64,000 bases of DNA from Flectonema sp. DT1601 (GCA_964019425.1 OZ025794.1:744001-808000), one strand, 5' to 3'. Counted from the first letter of the stretch, positions 33,498-45,600 are shown. Notes: generated from the letters alone by a model not told the origin. A program made the numbers and translations.

Positions 33498-34235
33498 TCA
33501 AAGTTTTGATGTCACAATAACCATTTCTCTAACTTTATTAATTCCAACACTATCATAACCATCACCACTATCAGATGATCCCATTGAAATTGTTTGGTAC
33601 GCTGACGGTATTCTAGTCTTAGCACTGAAGTGAACCTTTCTAACACCAGAACTGGAGATGATGTTCGTAGCGTTTGAAGGATTTACCCCAGACCCTGCCA
33701 TGACTTCGATACCTTCAGATGTGAGTTTCTTAAGAGATTCGATACCGTCTACGGCTTTTTGCTTACCACCAGAAGACAGAATGCAAGTGAATCCGAGTTT
33801 TGCTGCTGCCTTACCAGCAGCCAAGTAATCATCAGTAACATCAATAGCGCGGTGGAGAGTACACTCCTTGGGCTTAGAAGCAGATATCAGTCTGCTATTA
33901 GTCGAAAGACTTAGTGATCGATCTTCATTGAGAGCACCAAAAACAAACCCGGCGACGGTTGGTAAGTTAAGAGATTTTATCGCTGTAATGTCATCTAGCA
34001 TTACTTGGACTTCTGCTGTGCTGTAGGCGAAGTCACCAGCTCTGGGTCTTATCATTATGAATTGTTTTATTCCTGAGATTGATGACTTCCATGAATCAAT
34101 TAATTTAACGAGTCCAATGGAAGGAGTTAATCCGCCGTCTCCAAGAGAACTGCAAACTTCAAGTCGTCGTACGCCTCCTTCAATTGCTGCTCTGGCGCCG
34201 TGGACTGAGTCAATGCAAACTTCTATTTCGATCAT
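33498..34235 (-). CDS. CutC: CutC family protein
   Basis: 245 residues with the conserved CutC layout: MIEIEVCIDSVHGARAAIEG, RLEVCSSLGDGGLTPSIGLV, MIRPRAGDFAYS, GFVFGAL, CTLHRAIDV, ILSSGGK, GSGVN and VHFSAKTR. CutC proteins form TIM barrels; they were linked to copper homeostasis, though their biochemical activity is unsettled. Length is typical for the family. The start MIEIEVC lies 11 nt after a TTGTTTATAG acceptor; an in-frame extension (MFIELYK) reads through the splice site. It sits between the RCC1-like and MIB-like genes on the same strand. Confidence 0.93.
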   Translation of the reverse strand: MIEIEVCIDSVHGARAAIEGGVRRLEVCSSLGDGGLTPSIGLVKLIDSWKSSISGIKQFIMIRPRAGDFAYSTAEVQVMLDDITAIKSLNLPTVAGFVFGALNEDRSLSLSTNSRLISASKPKECTLHRAIDVTDDYLAAGKAAAKLGFTCILSSGGKQKAVDGIESLKKLTSEGIEVMAGSGVNPSNATNIISSSGVRKVHFSAKTRIPSAYQTISMGSSDSGDGYDSVGINKVREMVIVTSKL

Positions 34236-34410
34236 TTTATAAAGTTCTATAAACAAATTAGAATATTGTTTTATTTTTTAGTAAACATCAACATCAAAAG
34301 TAGATTTGACACCAAATAATAACGTAAACAGCAGCCTTCCACTCGAAAATAATAAGTTATGTTTTCAATAAACAAACAGGAGCTGATGATGTGATGCTGA
34401 ACACTTTACT

Positions 34411-35688
34411 TTAGAAAGTATCTTCGCTTTCTTCTTTCGCAAAGTCTCTTCTAGCTTGGGAAGCACGCAAGAGACCGTTACGCTCATTTTGACATGCGTT
34501 TGAAGAGCCTCCCCACATTGTGATTTGACCATCTGAGTCTACAGCAGCGAATACACGAGCACTGTTATAAATATCTACAATACCAGAAAGAGGAACATGT
34601 TTAGAACTACCTCCAAACTCAGCATCTCCCCAACTTGCTACAGAACCATCTTCTAAAATGGCAGCAACTGCGAAATTAGCACAGCGCAGGGATCGAACTG
34701 GGCGGTTATCAATAGCCTTATCGGCGGCTACTTGATTTCCTCCAAATGATGGTGTTCCCCAAACGATGACTTTTTTGTCATCAGTCAGAGCGATGAATGC
34801 AGATTTGGTTGCTACCAAGTCGATTATTTTTTTGTTTTTTAAAGCTGATGGTGTGGCACCTCCTCTCGCAGGCTCTCCCCAGCAAACGATTTCACCGGAT
34901 TCAAGCTGAGCTGCGAAGGCTTGCGCAGTAGTAACAATGTTTGCAACGTCTTTGAGAGTTGGAACGACTGTCTCTGTGTTTCTTGCTGTTAGTCCCCAGC
35001 TGGTTACTGTACCGTCAGATCTGAGACCAGCAAAAGCAGATGATGATGAAAATAATTTCATTACATTCTGTGGGTTATTAGTCACAGCACCGTAGTCACT
35101 GTGACCAACTCCAATCAGAGTACCATTTTGTTGAAGGAGGACATCTGCGTATTCAGTTGAACAGATCTCAACAACTTTACTATTTTGAAGTGAATAAGTA
35201 CCAGAGGAGTTGAAGAGTACTGTGCAACCATCTTTTCCCTGAATTAGAAATGACTGTCTAGTTGATGTAATTGTTTCTATATACTGATCTGTTATTAGTT
35301 TATCAAGCTGATCATTAACTGCTTTAATTGGACCCCAAAGTGTAATGGTACCGTCTTCAGTGAGTGCAACAAAACCAGAATCGCTTCCAACCAGAGCAAT
35401 AACATTTTTTAGATCATCAGGGGCTTTACCTCCTGCTTGTTCGTGTCCCCAGCACTCAACCGTGTTGTCAGTCTTTATGTAAGCATAAGCACCTCTTCCA
35501 CCTTCTACTATTTCACAAATTTTAGGTTGCTTTCTTTTTGGTAATTTCTTATGAGAGATTGGTTCTTCTTCATTTTTTTCTTCTTCGTTGGTTTTTGGTG
35601 AAACTTCCTTAACCTGCAATTTCTGCTTGCAGCACATTGCAACTGCCGTGGCAGTAGCTGCTCCAACAGCTATTCCGACACGTGTCAT
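34411..35688 (-). CDS. RCC1-repeat protein with N-terminal membrane anchor
   Basis: 425 residues. The N-terminus MTRVGIAVGAATATAVAMCC is a short hydrophobic segment that could anchor or target the protein. A basic/acidic linker follows. Residues about 60-400 repeat the motif VECWGHEQAGGKAPDDLKNV and FVALTEDGTITLWG every ~45-50 residues, typical of RCC1-like beta propellers. Such propellers bind proteins, sometimes GTPases; no other domain shows a specific role. The start ATG is 9 nt after a CTTCACCAG acceptor. Repeats are clear; partners are unknown. Confidence 0.88.
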   Translation of the reverse strand: MTRVGIAVGAATATAVAMCCKQKLQVKEVSPKTNEEEKNEEEPISHKKLPKRKQPKICEIVEGGRGAYAYIKTDNTVECWGHEQAGGKAPDDLKNVIALVGSDSGFVALTEDGTITLWGPIKAVNDQLDKLITDQYIETITSTRQSFLIQGKDGCTVLFNSSGTYSLQNSKVVEICSTEYADVLLQQNGTLIGVGHSDYGAVTNNPQNVMKLFSSSSAFAGLRSDGTVTSWGLTARNTETVVPTLKDVANIVTTAQAFAAQLESGEIVCWGEPARGGATPSALKNKKIIDLVATKSAFIALTDDKKVIVWGTPSFGGNQVAADKAIDNRPVRSLRCANFAVAAILEDGSVASWGDAEFGGSSKHVPLSGIVDIYNSARVFAAVDSDGQITMWGGSSNACQNERNGLLRASQARRDFAKEESEDTF

Positions 35689-36086
35689 AATTATTATCTG
35701 GTGAAGTTTTTTGCAAAAGAATAGATTTTTTTTTATAATAAAGAAGTATTTCAAAAACACTTCTCACGTATCTATTAAACACTTAACACAAAATCATAAT
35801 CTGCGAAAATGACTGGGGGAATAAAAGAAAAAAAGAGAAAAAAAAAAGGTCCCGAATGCCTACCCAGCATTTCTTTTTACTTCTTAACACGTTGGTTGGT
35901 ATTAAGTAAATGAAAGCAGGAGGGGGGAACCCTAGAAGGGAGCTCAACGGAAAAAAATTTAAAAAAAAAAAAAAGGGAAAAGCGGGGTTGTCAAGGACAA
36001 CAGAATACTAAACTTGTTGACATCTGTCGGTAAAATCCGCAGATTAACATGCAAAGGTCCCCCGCTGAATTCTTTTGGATCAAAGC
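35689..36086. other. Intergenic gap between LRR and RCC1 genes
   Basis: About 400 bp with A tracts and the acceptor of the RCC1 gene; nothing else seen. Confidence 0.6.
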
Positions 36087-37643
36087 TTAAAGAAGCCGAG
36101 GTGATTTTTCTAAGTTAGTAAGTTTTTCAGACAAAGTTGCCATCTTACTCTCCAGTACTCCAAAGAAAACTACGACTTGTGCAGCCTGAGTTTGTTGTTC
36201 TTTTATTATGCCCCTCTGTCTTAGTAATCTCCCATCATCATCATCGCAATTACTAGTGAGGATCATCAAAGGTTCTTCGGTCAGTAGAAAACATTGCTTG
36301 AGACAGTTACGTCCAACTTTTGTTAAATAAAGATTATCAAAGTTTACAGTTTTGAGTTTATGACATCCTTGAAGAAAAGAATCACCCACAGATGTAAGAG
36401 ACGACAAGTTACTAAAATCAATCTCTTTCAATACGAAGCAGTCCATGAGAAATGCATCACCTATGGAAGTTATATTTGTGAGACCGGATATGTCGATCGA
36501 ATGTAAGTTTTTACAGTCTCTTGCAAATTCATTTCCAACGGATTCGACGCTCGAGCACATCGACAAGTCGAGTTCCGTGATTGAGGAACACATCATCATG
36601 AAAGCGTTACCAATCGTACGAACATTTTCAAAGAGAGTTGAAATATTAAGAATTAATTTCAAAGAACTGCAACCACGAATAAATCCTTCTCCGATTTCTT
36701 GTAGGCTGGTGAAGCTCTCAAAGTCAATTAAATCAAGTGCAGAGCAGAATGCAAGAAAGTTATTTTCTATTTTTTGAACGTTCTTCATTGCAGTACCAAA
36801 TTCGATTGTTTTAAGCCCTCCTTGTTTCTCCATAAAACGACTTCCAAAACAGGTCACGCTGCTAAGACCAGACAGGTCAACCGACTTAAGGTTAGCAGCG
36901 CGACTGAATAAACTTCCTGCTAGAAAACCGTTTGGAACCCTTTCGAGAAGGGGGAGATTCATGTTAATAGACGACAATTCACAGCAGGCTTCCAACGAAT
37001 TATTTCCGAGGTATTTTAAATTAACGAGCGGAGATAAATCAACAGCCTGAAGTTCTTTACCATGAAACAAGAAATGGTTCCCAATCGATTCTACCTTTGA
37101 TAATCCCGATAAGTCTACACTAGTAAGTGAAGTGAACCCGCTTAGGAAACTGTCGCCAACAGATTTCATGCTACAAAAACTTGGAAATTGGAGTCTTTTT
37201 GTATGTAACAGGATTCCCACAAAATACTCACCAACATGGACTAGACTATCACCGTTTTGAAGAGAAAGAGAACATAAAGTAAGACTTGGTTTGCGCGCTC
37301 CGTTCCGGAGATTGAGAAGTGTTAGAGTGTCGACAGGCAGAAACCCATCTTCATCACAAGTGAGTAGTATTTCTTCCATCTTACTAGATCCATCACACAT
37401 ATCTTCAAGTTTGCATCCTAATCCCTTCCACACTTCTAACTGTGAACCCCCTTCTATCCCATGTGATACTAAAAGTGATGACTCTGGAAGTTCTTCACCC
37501 GCGAAGAACAATTTGCAACACAGAAATCCAGCACCCCACTCGTCTGCTGCTGCCTGAAGCGCATTTTCGACCGATGTATCCACGTTCACCATGAATGGAA
37601 AGGGTACGTAACCTCCTCCAGAACACGCAATATTGACCTCCAT
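36087..37643 (-). CDS. Ubiquitin-like + leucine-rich repeat protein
   Basis: 518 residues. The first ~75 fold plausibly as a ubiquitin-like domain (ALQAAADEWGAGFLC, KLFFAGEELPESSLLVSHGI, QLEVW). Residues about 150-460 are leucine-rich repeats of 22-24 residues: FLSGFTSLTSVDLSGLSKVE, FLMDCFVLKEIDFSNLSSLT, FLQGCHKLKTVNF. The 'IGxxFLxxCxxLxxIDLSxL' form is the one common in bodonid and other euglenozoan LRR families and in BspA-like proteins. The C-terminal ~50 residues form a coiled coil (VVVFFGVLESKMATLSEKLT). The start is 6-12 nt after AG (CAATCAAAG|AAATAG|). A protein-interaction role is the safe reading. Confidence 0.88.
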   Translation of the reverse strand: MEVNIACSGGGYVPFPFMVNVDTSVENALQAAADEWGAGFLCCKLFFAGEELPESSLLVSHGIEGGSQLEVWKGLGCKLEDMCDGSSKMEEILLTCDEDGFLPVDTLTLLNLRNGARKPSLTLCSLSLQNGDSLVHVGEYFVGILLHTKRLQFPSFCSMKSVGDSFLSGFTSLTSVDLSGLSKVESIGNHFLFHGKELQAVDLSPLVNLKYLGNNSLEACCELSSINMNLPLLERVPNGFLAGSLFSRAANLKSVDLSGLSSVTCFGSRFMEKQGGLKTIEFGTAMKNVQKIENNFLAFCSALDLIDFESFTSLQEIGEGFIRGCSSLKLILNISTLFENVRTIGNAFMMMCSSITELDLSMCSSVESVGNEFARDCKNLHSIDISGLTNITSIGDAFLMDCFVLKEIDFSNLSSLTSVGDSFLQGCHKLKTVNFDNLYLTKVGRNCLKQCFLLTEEPLMILTSNCDDDDGRLLRQRGIIKEQQTQAAQVVVFFGVLESKMATLSEKLTNLEKSPRLL

Positions 37644-40600
37644 GTTGTCTATTTCTTTGATTGAAATGTATTAATTCATTCGAAGAGATAAATTTACTAC
37701 GCCGAAGGCTGTCATAATTTATATTCAAAAAAGTCCTGTTGTTTTAGTATAAAGGTTACTCTGGTTCTTATATAAACAGTCTACCCGTCATCACAAATTA
37801 ATTGGTAGTTTTTCGGGAGTGATAGTTAAGGTTTCTTTTTTTTTTTTTTTTTTTTTTTTTTCCCCCACCCCGGTTGCACACAAACAAAAACAAAGTGTGA
37901 GAATCATTTAGTCACTTCATTAAACATAAAAATGAATTCTGCCGATTAGTCAGCAAGTTGATATATCTATTGGTTAAGAAAGAATAAAAGATAAAAAGTT
38001 TTTTTTTTTTATTTCTCTCCTCCCCGAAAATAATAAGACTCACTGCCAATACTGCAGATTTATTCTTTTTATGTACACAAAGCCACTCACATAGATCGCA
38101 ATGCGACGCAATATTAAACTTCTAAACTACAAAGCCTTCACTACAAGTTGTACCGTGTATATGAATACAGGATTGGTCAATCACAGGGGAGACTATAGTA
38201 ACGTAATGCATTTACGTGTTGAGGTCAGGAAACGAATTTGTTTTTTCATCCAATACGACCCCCGCTGACCTCAACCATGATCACTTCCAACAGACTGATT
38301 TTATGGAGTAAAGTTAGAAATTTTTCTTTTTTTTTGCTCTAATTCTTCCTTTCGGATCAAAGATAGAAGCAACTTGTTTTCATTATTTATTTTTTCCTCC
38401 TTTTTTTTTCTTCTTTTCCCTTCGTATCTACGAAGGTTAAGACGGTGGCTAGCAAGAAAATGATATTTATAATTACAAAGACCTGGTAAAGCATCTGGCA
38501 GTCTTCATTGCACCAGTAGACTATCCATGTCAGAGAGAGATTCACGAGCTGTGCACCCTTCACCTGTGCTGGCAAAAGTAATTTCTCGATACGGTGGTTT
38601 CGTAGGCAACTTCTGAGAGCAGCCGAGTGAAATATTAAGTTCACAGAGAGCCTCACTGATATCCGGTTTCCTGATTCTCTCTTTTATAATAAAAAGAAGA
38701 AAAATAAGGAAAAAAAAGATAAAAAAAACATATGCAAATCGAATCGATTATTTGGTTTGCGCACAAGAGAAAAAAAATTAAAAAAAAATACTAATAAAAA
38801 AAATGGAAAGCGAAGCTTTGAAGTCAGGCGACTGTCTGCATCAGGAAGTTAGTTTTTGGTAGCATAAGCTATTATATTAATAATACTGTTATTACCACTT
38901 GTGGCATAAAAACTTCTATGGAACAACTAACACTCTAACAGATATGCTACTGTCCTGTACTGCTATGAAATCTAGAAAAACAAAACTTTTCTGTGGTAGT
39001 GCGACGTGAACGCATGGAAGAAGGAACAAAAAAAAAAAAGGATTTATGGGAAAAAGAACCAACTATAAGAAGGTTACTGCTACTATTTTTTTTTTTTTTT
39101 TAAAAAGCCTGTTCTTGCGCCATCGCGCAATAAAAATAAGGATTACACTATAATCCCAGTTTTTAAAATAAACAGAACAGAACGCCACAAATTCGGAAAA
39201 AAAAAAAAACCGTACGGGGAAGTTTGTTAAAACAGATAAAAAGGACTGCGTGCGTGCTTTTTTTTTTTCATAAGAAACGAGGAGAAAACAAGAATAACAA
39301 ACCAGAACACTTCACTAAAAAGGAATTTTCGTGAATAAAAACAAAAAAAAAAAAAGCAAAGCAGCAAAAAAAAATTTGCTGATCTTCTACCGTACTCATC
39401 ATTCCATCTCTTCTTATAAAGGTATCCTTTAGAAACAGAACGAGAGATCCGTATATTAGTGCTTTGCTTTTCTTCTTCATTGCTTGTTAGTCAGTCAGTC
39501 AACATGTCCAGAACTGATGTCTGCGGTGGGTCTGGGTAACCCACTTCTACTGGGATTTTGATCCCAGCTGTCCATCTTGCCCAGGGAGACTAACACATTG
39601 AAAACACCTTGTTCTGTATTACACTTGTCATCTTTATAAATGAAAAAGAAGAATGGTGGTGGGAAATAATTCAAATAAAAAATAACAAAAGAAATTTCTT
39701 CAAGTATCTAAACTACAATTTCCTGACTTGCTTGGCCTGAAAAGATTCACGACTACCGTTCAAAAAGTGCAACACAGATGAAGCCATGAAATATATTGAA
39801 TACAACAAACGTATCCTAATCAGAATTCATTTTAGGCTTCAATCAAACAAACAAGCCAAGTGTACTAAAAAGAAAAATTCTATAAAACGAATGGCCAACT
39901 GAAGAAGGAAAGAAGCAGGGGAAAACCCTTTTCAAATAGGATGGGTGTAAGTAACTATTCCACTTATGTTTCAATGCTTGTCTACCACAATTGTACTCAG
40001 CAGAAGACATATTCATGCGATAGCCTGTACGGTACAATCAGGAGGTTTTTCGCGTAACATGTAAGTGAAACTGTTTTTTTTTTTTTTTTTTTATCACAAC
40101 ACAAAAAAACATAAATTCGAAAAGATTTCCACAAAAAGAATAGCTAGGGGGGGGTCAATGCTTTTGTATTGAGAAAAATGAAAATAAAAAACACCTCTTT
40201 AAAAAAAAAAAAAAGACAATTCTATTTAGCGATATTAATAGTTAGTTAAGATACATTCACACGGAAGAGAATTCCCAACTCGAAAGAGACACGGATGGTA
40301 AGCACACGCTTTCTATTTTAAGTCCACTTTATATCTCTGTTTGTATTTTCCGCATCATCAACTCAACTAATAAATTTAATCAACACAGATTACTGTTATT
40401 AATTATCCAGTAAATCTGAACAATAACAACAAGCTTCGGCCGGAAGTAATCGACTCCCAACCCCTACCTTGCCTAGAGGCTAACAGGTAGAAAACAACTA
40501 AACATATGAGATCTGGGAGTGGGGGTGGGAGAGAAAGGTGAAAAAAAAAATAAAAAATAATCTTTTTTTATTCCATGTATTTAGCATCTAACTTTATAAT

Positions 40601-41982
40601 ATGACCATACGAAAGAAAATCGAAATCCCCGGCACTTCCGAGGATTGTTCATTCTTTATAAAAGTACCATAGAAATTGGGCAGCACATAGCCATATCACT
40701 CAGCGAGAAATGAAACAAAAGGATCAGGTAAGATGACAGTCAGTTTAAGGTCATAACTGCGCCGGACCCTGATTTATTATTAGGTAAATGATCAGATAAA
40801 AACACTTTGCGGTATTGACAGATGCACGTGTTCTCCATTTTCCCTATTCACAATGTAAATCTTGAGGGGGCTAGCTTTATTTTGTGAAGCCACCTAACTA
40901 TAACTTTTTCACAAGAAAAAGAGAAAAAAAAAAGGGTAGGGTGAAGTAATGGCGGGGAATGCTTCGTATGTCTTCTCTCCAAGTAAATCACTGTGTCCAA
41001 AAAGATGTTTTTAAGGCGTTTTAAGGAATCAGTTCCCTTTAATCTACTAGATGTAAACAACGGCTTAGATTTTGACTTTTTGTTAACAAAACGCGAACGA
41101 CAACACGAAAAACATTAATACACGTTGACAACAGAGGGTAGAATAGAAGTGTTTTTGTTTTTTTTTGTTTGTTTTTTCCCCCGAAAATATAAAACGGGGG
41201 AAAATTCTGTGGAAATATAGCATTGATAAGCGTTATTTATCATTAATTATTCTTGAAGAAATCTTTTTTTTTTTTTAAAATAAAAAACGAATAAATATCA
41301 CCAGAGGAACAGCTGAATCAAAAAAAAAAAATAAAAAAAATAACTGAAGGCGGACTTAAGAAGTTCATTTAAAGTATTTTTGTATCCGTACTTTCGTTTT
41401 CTATTGGCTTTTTAGAAAAAAAAAAGGAAAAAAAAAGATTTCTTTCATCTATATAACTACCAACATAATAATGAGGAAGACTTGTGAAAGCCACCAATTC
41501 TTTAAAAAAAGAATGCAGGGGGAAGTGAAATCGTATTAGTGTTATTTTTTTTTTTTGTTTTTTAAACCTGTTTGCACAAAAAAGCAAACAGAAAATACCA
41601 AAGATACACAAAGTAAGATTTATTTTTGCACGAACTGTAAAGCAGAACTGAAAAGCCGTGCTGACTGACTCAACGGTAAAGACCCTTACCTAAAGTTTTG
41701 GGAGAAGGAATATTCGCTCTTTAGAGCGTGGAAATGAATGCCACTCGCCACCGCGATGATGAAGCGACATGCTGCGGTTTAATTGACCAGTTGGATTCCT
41801 CTTGTTCGTAACAGTTCCAAGTTGACACTTCATTGTAGACACGATATGCTAAAGGATTGAACTACTGTACTGAAAGGGTTTTATTGGTATCCATCAGTAC
41901 ACGAGAAGTCAATATTTTAAATCACATCTATGAAACCCCACGGTAATGTTTGGGCGCCAGAATGTTGCCAGCGACGATTTTT
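37644..41982. other. Gene-poor region, 4.3 kb
   Basis: The longest gap. It holds many A/T tracts (37839-37861, 40075-40093 and others) and one GC-rich hairpin cluster at 39500-39600. Near 41660-41690 a string TGACTCAACGGTAAAG recalls a tRNA A box, but no partner T arm follows. Minus-strand frames here lack acceptors and ATGs and are not accepted. Confidence 0.6.
39523..39590. ncRNA. GC-rich double-hairpin element, candidate RNA
   Basis: Two adjacent perfect stems in otherwise AT-rich DNA: GTGGGT/ACCCAC around a 7-base loop, then CTGGGA/TCCCAG around 6 bases, 5 bases apart. The layout echoes the anticodon and T arms of a tRNA, but the T loop lacks TTCRA and no acceptor stem pairs. It may be a decayed tRNA-like element or another RNA; strand unknown. 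Confidence 0.35.
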
Positions 41983-43703
41983 TCACGCTTTTTCCGTGTC
42001 GCTAGTTACCGGAGATTGCAGAAGTGTTTTATCGTTGAGTTCTATTTCGTCAACACTGACAGGGGCACGTGGAGTTCGGTGACGTTCTGTTGGTGATAAT
42101 TCCATTTCTTTTTCAGATCCTTCATCGTGTGTATGTGAAGGAGATGAGAACACTTCAATTGGTCCAATAGCTGGTGAATATTGAATATTAATCTCACCCC
42201 TGCTGCCATTACTAACACAAGCTGCACCAGCAGCGTGATTGTATTGTTGTAATTCATTCCTACTAGTGGCTTGTGCATCATTATCATCATCACCTCCTCC
42301 TAGTGTGACAACTGCTGGAGGTTTTCCTGCATCATCAAGAAGATTTCTGGATTCTCCTCCTTTTGACTTTCTATTAGCAAGAACAGCGAGACCTATTAAG
42401 GCCATGGTGATACCTCCGGAGAATAGAGCAACCCGGAGACCTGTAATCAGACGATATTCCTGAGTTTTATTTTATTTTATTTGGTTTCTCTCTCCTTCTG
42501 ATATGCAAAACTATAAAAAAAACAAACCTGATAAAATATTAAACCACTTCCAATTCCAGTACAAATCCACATTGCTTGATATACAGGAAGTACGAATATG
42601 GCATCACAATAAATCTTAAGGGCGACATTTAAGAATTGAATTTGATTCCAAAGACAAAAAGTTGTTGGGATCAAAAACAAAAACAAATAAATAACCGACA
42701 TCACTGTTTCTTCTCCTCTGATGCTGTTGCCTAAGAATGTTAGAACCGCCTGTTTTATTTTCGAATTTAATTTTTTTTTGATATGGTCGAGGGAATGCAT
42801 GCAAACAAACTAATAAATACCTTGGCAAACATGACACTTTGGGCTCCAATCGTACCCGCATAAACAGCATGAACACAAGGGTAAAATTGAGGTCCCATTG
42901 ATGTTACGAATTTAAAAAACTTATCAGGTGGAATGACGTCCAATTTTGAAAGGTTTTCGTGAATCTGTTTTTTTTTTTTTTTTTTTTTTTACAAATTTCT
43001 TTATAATATACAATGAATCAAAATGAAGATGAAATAAAGTTCATACCCACACAGTTTCTAACTGTTGTAACTGCCCTTGCCCACCAACAATTCCTTCACG
43101 AGCTGCGGCTACTCCTAACCGTCTGAAACCCTCAATGAAATAGTAACAGCATGATAGGAATATAAAAATACAAGCTCCATAAGCTATAAATAAAGGTTCT
43201 ATAAAGTATTCCAACAGACAGCTTGAGTCAAGTTCTGATTCAGAACCAGCACCGAAATAACAGGCAACGCCAGTTCCAGTAACTGTAACAATGCAGCCGA
43301 TAAAGTCGTGTTTTGTGAGTTTTTCTTTTAGGAAGAGCGGAGTGATTATTATGTTTGCAACTATTGTTGATGCCCCTAAAGCAGCTACTCTTGATAATGG
43401 AACAAAAGGAAGGGCTGCCATATCCATAATCGATCCCAATATCATACAAATAATACCACTCCACCATCTCCAGTCTTTTACCATGCTAATTCTTGTTTCA
43501 GGATCTTGTTCTCCTCTTGCATCATTAAGATTGTGTGCCCACTTCTGTAGGTTCACACCAAAGCAGCTAATGAACGATGCTCCCACTACTAGTAACGTTC
43601 CCATCGCTACCAGGCCGTCAGAAACCTGTCCGCCATCTGTCTCTTTGTGGCTGCCGCATCTTAGGTCTTCAATTGGGAGCGTCATAGTCGGAATGAGAGG
43701 CAT
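41983..43703 (-). CDS. NIPA-like magnesium transporter, copy 1, four exons
   Basis: Exons about 43703-43047, 42964-42821, 42749-42528 and 42459-41983, all introns in phase 0. The spliced protein (~500 residues) has about nine TM helices of the NIPA/DMT superfamily. Motifs: MGTLLVVGASFISCFGVNLQ, GSIMDMAALPFVPLSRVAAL, ASTIVANIIITPLFLKEKLT, VHAVYAGTIGAQSVMFAK, and TTFCLWNQIQFLN. NIPA proteins move Mg2+ across plasma membrane or endosomes. The C-terminal ~130 residues are hydrophilic and acidic/Ser-rich. The start MPLIPTM follows a TTTTTTCACAG acceptor; an out-of-frame ATG sits 5 nt before it. It is a tandem paralogue of the gene at 46108-47727. Confidence 0.9.
42460..42527 (-). other. Intron 3 of NIPA-like copy 1
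   Basis: A 68 bp GTTTGT...AACTCAG intron; phase 0 after FYQ and before EYR. Copy 2 has uninterrupted coding sequence here. Confidence 0.85.
42750..42820 (-). other. Intron 2 of NIPA-like copy 1
   Basis: A 71 bp GTATTT...AAAACAG intron; phase 0 after MFAK, at the same position as intron 2 of copy 2. Confidence 0.85.
42965..43046 (-). other. Intron 1 of NIPA-like copy 1
   Basis: An ~82 bp GTATGA...ACAG intron with a long A tract before the acceptor on the minus strand; phase 0 between W and I. Confidence 0.8.
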
Positions 43704-45389
43704 CTCATATATGTGTCCCTGTGAAAAAATGTAGTTGTGAAAAAAATAAAAAAATATTTTCTTGTATGCACAGTCAACAAACCTGCACCCCACGTGTATG
43801 CGGACCTTGGTTCGTTATTATCATTTGTGGGTTGATATTCTGCTCAAAGTGAAAAAAAAAGTAATTTCACTGTTAATTTGTCGGTGTTCGCATTGCTGCG
43901 GCTATCCGTTTTATCGGCTCGCCGTACGAAAAGAACAAATAACAACGAAACGCGGCAGATTGTGTTTGAAACGAAAAATAAATAAATAACATGAACTGCA
44001 AGGAACAGTAGTCAAATCCACAAAGAGGAATCCTTTGCAAACGGCGGACATCAGATCTTAAAGAGACAAGAGTTCGGCTTGTCTGCGATCAACGCATTGC
44101 CGATACTCATGACATGAAAGTAATGAATACAATGCATTTCACATAATTCATTGTTCTACCTGTTTGCTGTTACTTCAAAACACATCATAAATAACACTCA
44201 ATTTATGTAATAATAACATCATTGAGTGAAGCTTCTTTTTAATGTACTTAAGAGACGCAGTGGGACTCCAAATTGGCATCACCACTTGGTGTCATGTTAA
44301 CAGTACGTACTAAGAGCAGTGTTCTGCAAATCTAACTCACAGAAGACCGAGAGAACACGCACATAGAAGAGATATACCAATTCCTGTTTCACTACTTTTT
44401 GATCTCTCACTTTTTTTAGTGGTGACCATACTCTACCATACCTGACCATCAGGAAGAAGAAAACCCCTCTACGCGGGTTTTCTTAAATCTACAAAAAAAA
44501 CGTAAAAAGTAATGAAAAGTGACAGCACACCTAAATTATTTCAAACAATAATACAAAAAAGGGATGCAAAAAAAACTTCCAAAAAATACGACTTCAAAAA
44601 TGCAGAAAAAAAAGCTCAGTCGCTACAAACAACATGACTCACTTAAACGAGACAAGACATAGGCAAGGAGTTTTTTTTTTGTAGAAAAATGCAAAAAAAA
44701 AAAAAAAAAGAAAAGAAAGAAAAGAAAGAAACCGTGATCTTATTGCATGGAAGAAAAGGATTCTCCCTCTAATTAATTAACATAAAGTAAACGACAGAGT
44801 TGTCAGACAGATTAAGGTAGTAAGCAGGGATGACAGAATAATGCCTTCAAAAGGTAAGCTTTTGAAGTACAAGTGACGTTGTTAATGCAACCTTAACAGG
44901 CAAGCAGCAGATTGAAGATAGAGTTTACGATCAGGTGCTTAGTTAAAGCTATTCTATATATCGAGCGAATTCAGAGAGCAATTTTTTAGTAGGTAGCCGA
45001 TCGCTTTATTACCTTTTTACACTACCCAACTGTTTACATTATTGAGATAACGGAACTCACTCTCACTAGTGAGCTAATGCGTTTCTGTTTTTTTTTTTGA
45101 AAGCAAAAAAAGAAAAGTAACGACGTGAAGCGTTTGTTGTAACTAATAATACGGTGGCGGCTGATGCCATGATTTATATCAATCTCGTAAAGATTTTTCT
45201 CAAAAATTAGTTAATTTCCCATATGATAAAAAAAAAATAAAAAAAAATCCCCTCATCACCCATCAGCCACCACAACACCGGAATTAATTGTAAAAAAAAT
45301 AAAAATAAAAAAGATTGAATGCTTACAAATATGAGATTTCAACTAAAATGTTTGATTGCGGAAGAGACACGATTATTGGTAATGAATTA
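43704..45389. other. Gene-poor region between the NIPA-like genes
   Basis: About 1.7 kb, without supported genes. It holds A/T tracts and a strong hairpin at 44458-44483. Confidence 0.6.
44458..44483. other. Perfect 9 bp hairpin
   Basis: AGAAAACCC pairs with GGGTTTTCT around the loop CTCTACGC. It lies in a gene-poor stretch; a transcript-end or RNA-processing element is conceivable, function unproven. Confidence 0.4.
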
Positions 45390-45569
45390 CTATCTATGAA
45401 TTGCATTATTTGAAAGATCCTCAGGAATTGGATGGCAAGAACCATATGTTGATATTTCTTCTGTCCAGAAGTCAGACGCTTGAAGCTCGTCCTTTCTGTC
45501 TTCTGATGGAAACAACAACATGTTTAATGGTTTATATGTAACAGCAGGGGCAGGAGAAAAATTTCCAAC

Positions 45570-45600
<31 letters not shown>

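Noticed and set aside
38387-38656. 89-codon minus-strand frame
   Set aside because: Starts with GTG, has no acceptor or recognisable domain, ends in poly-Lys from A tracts.
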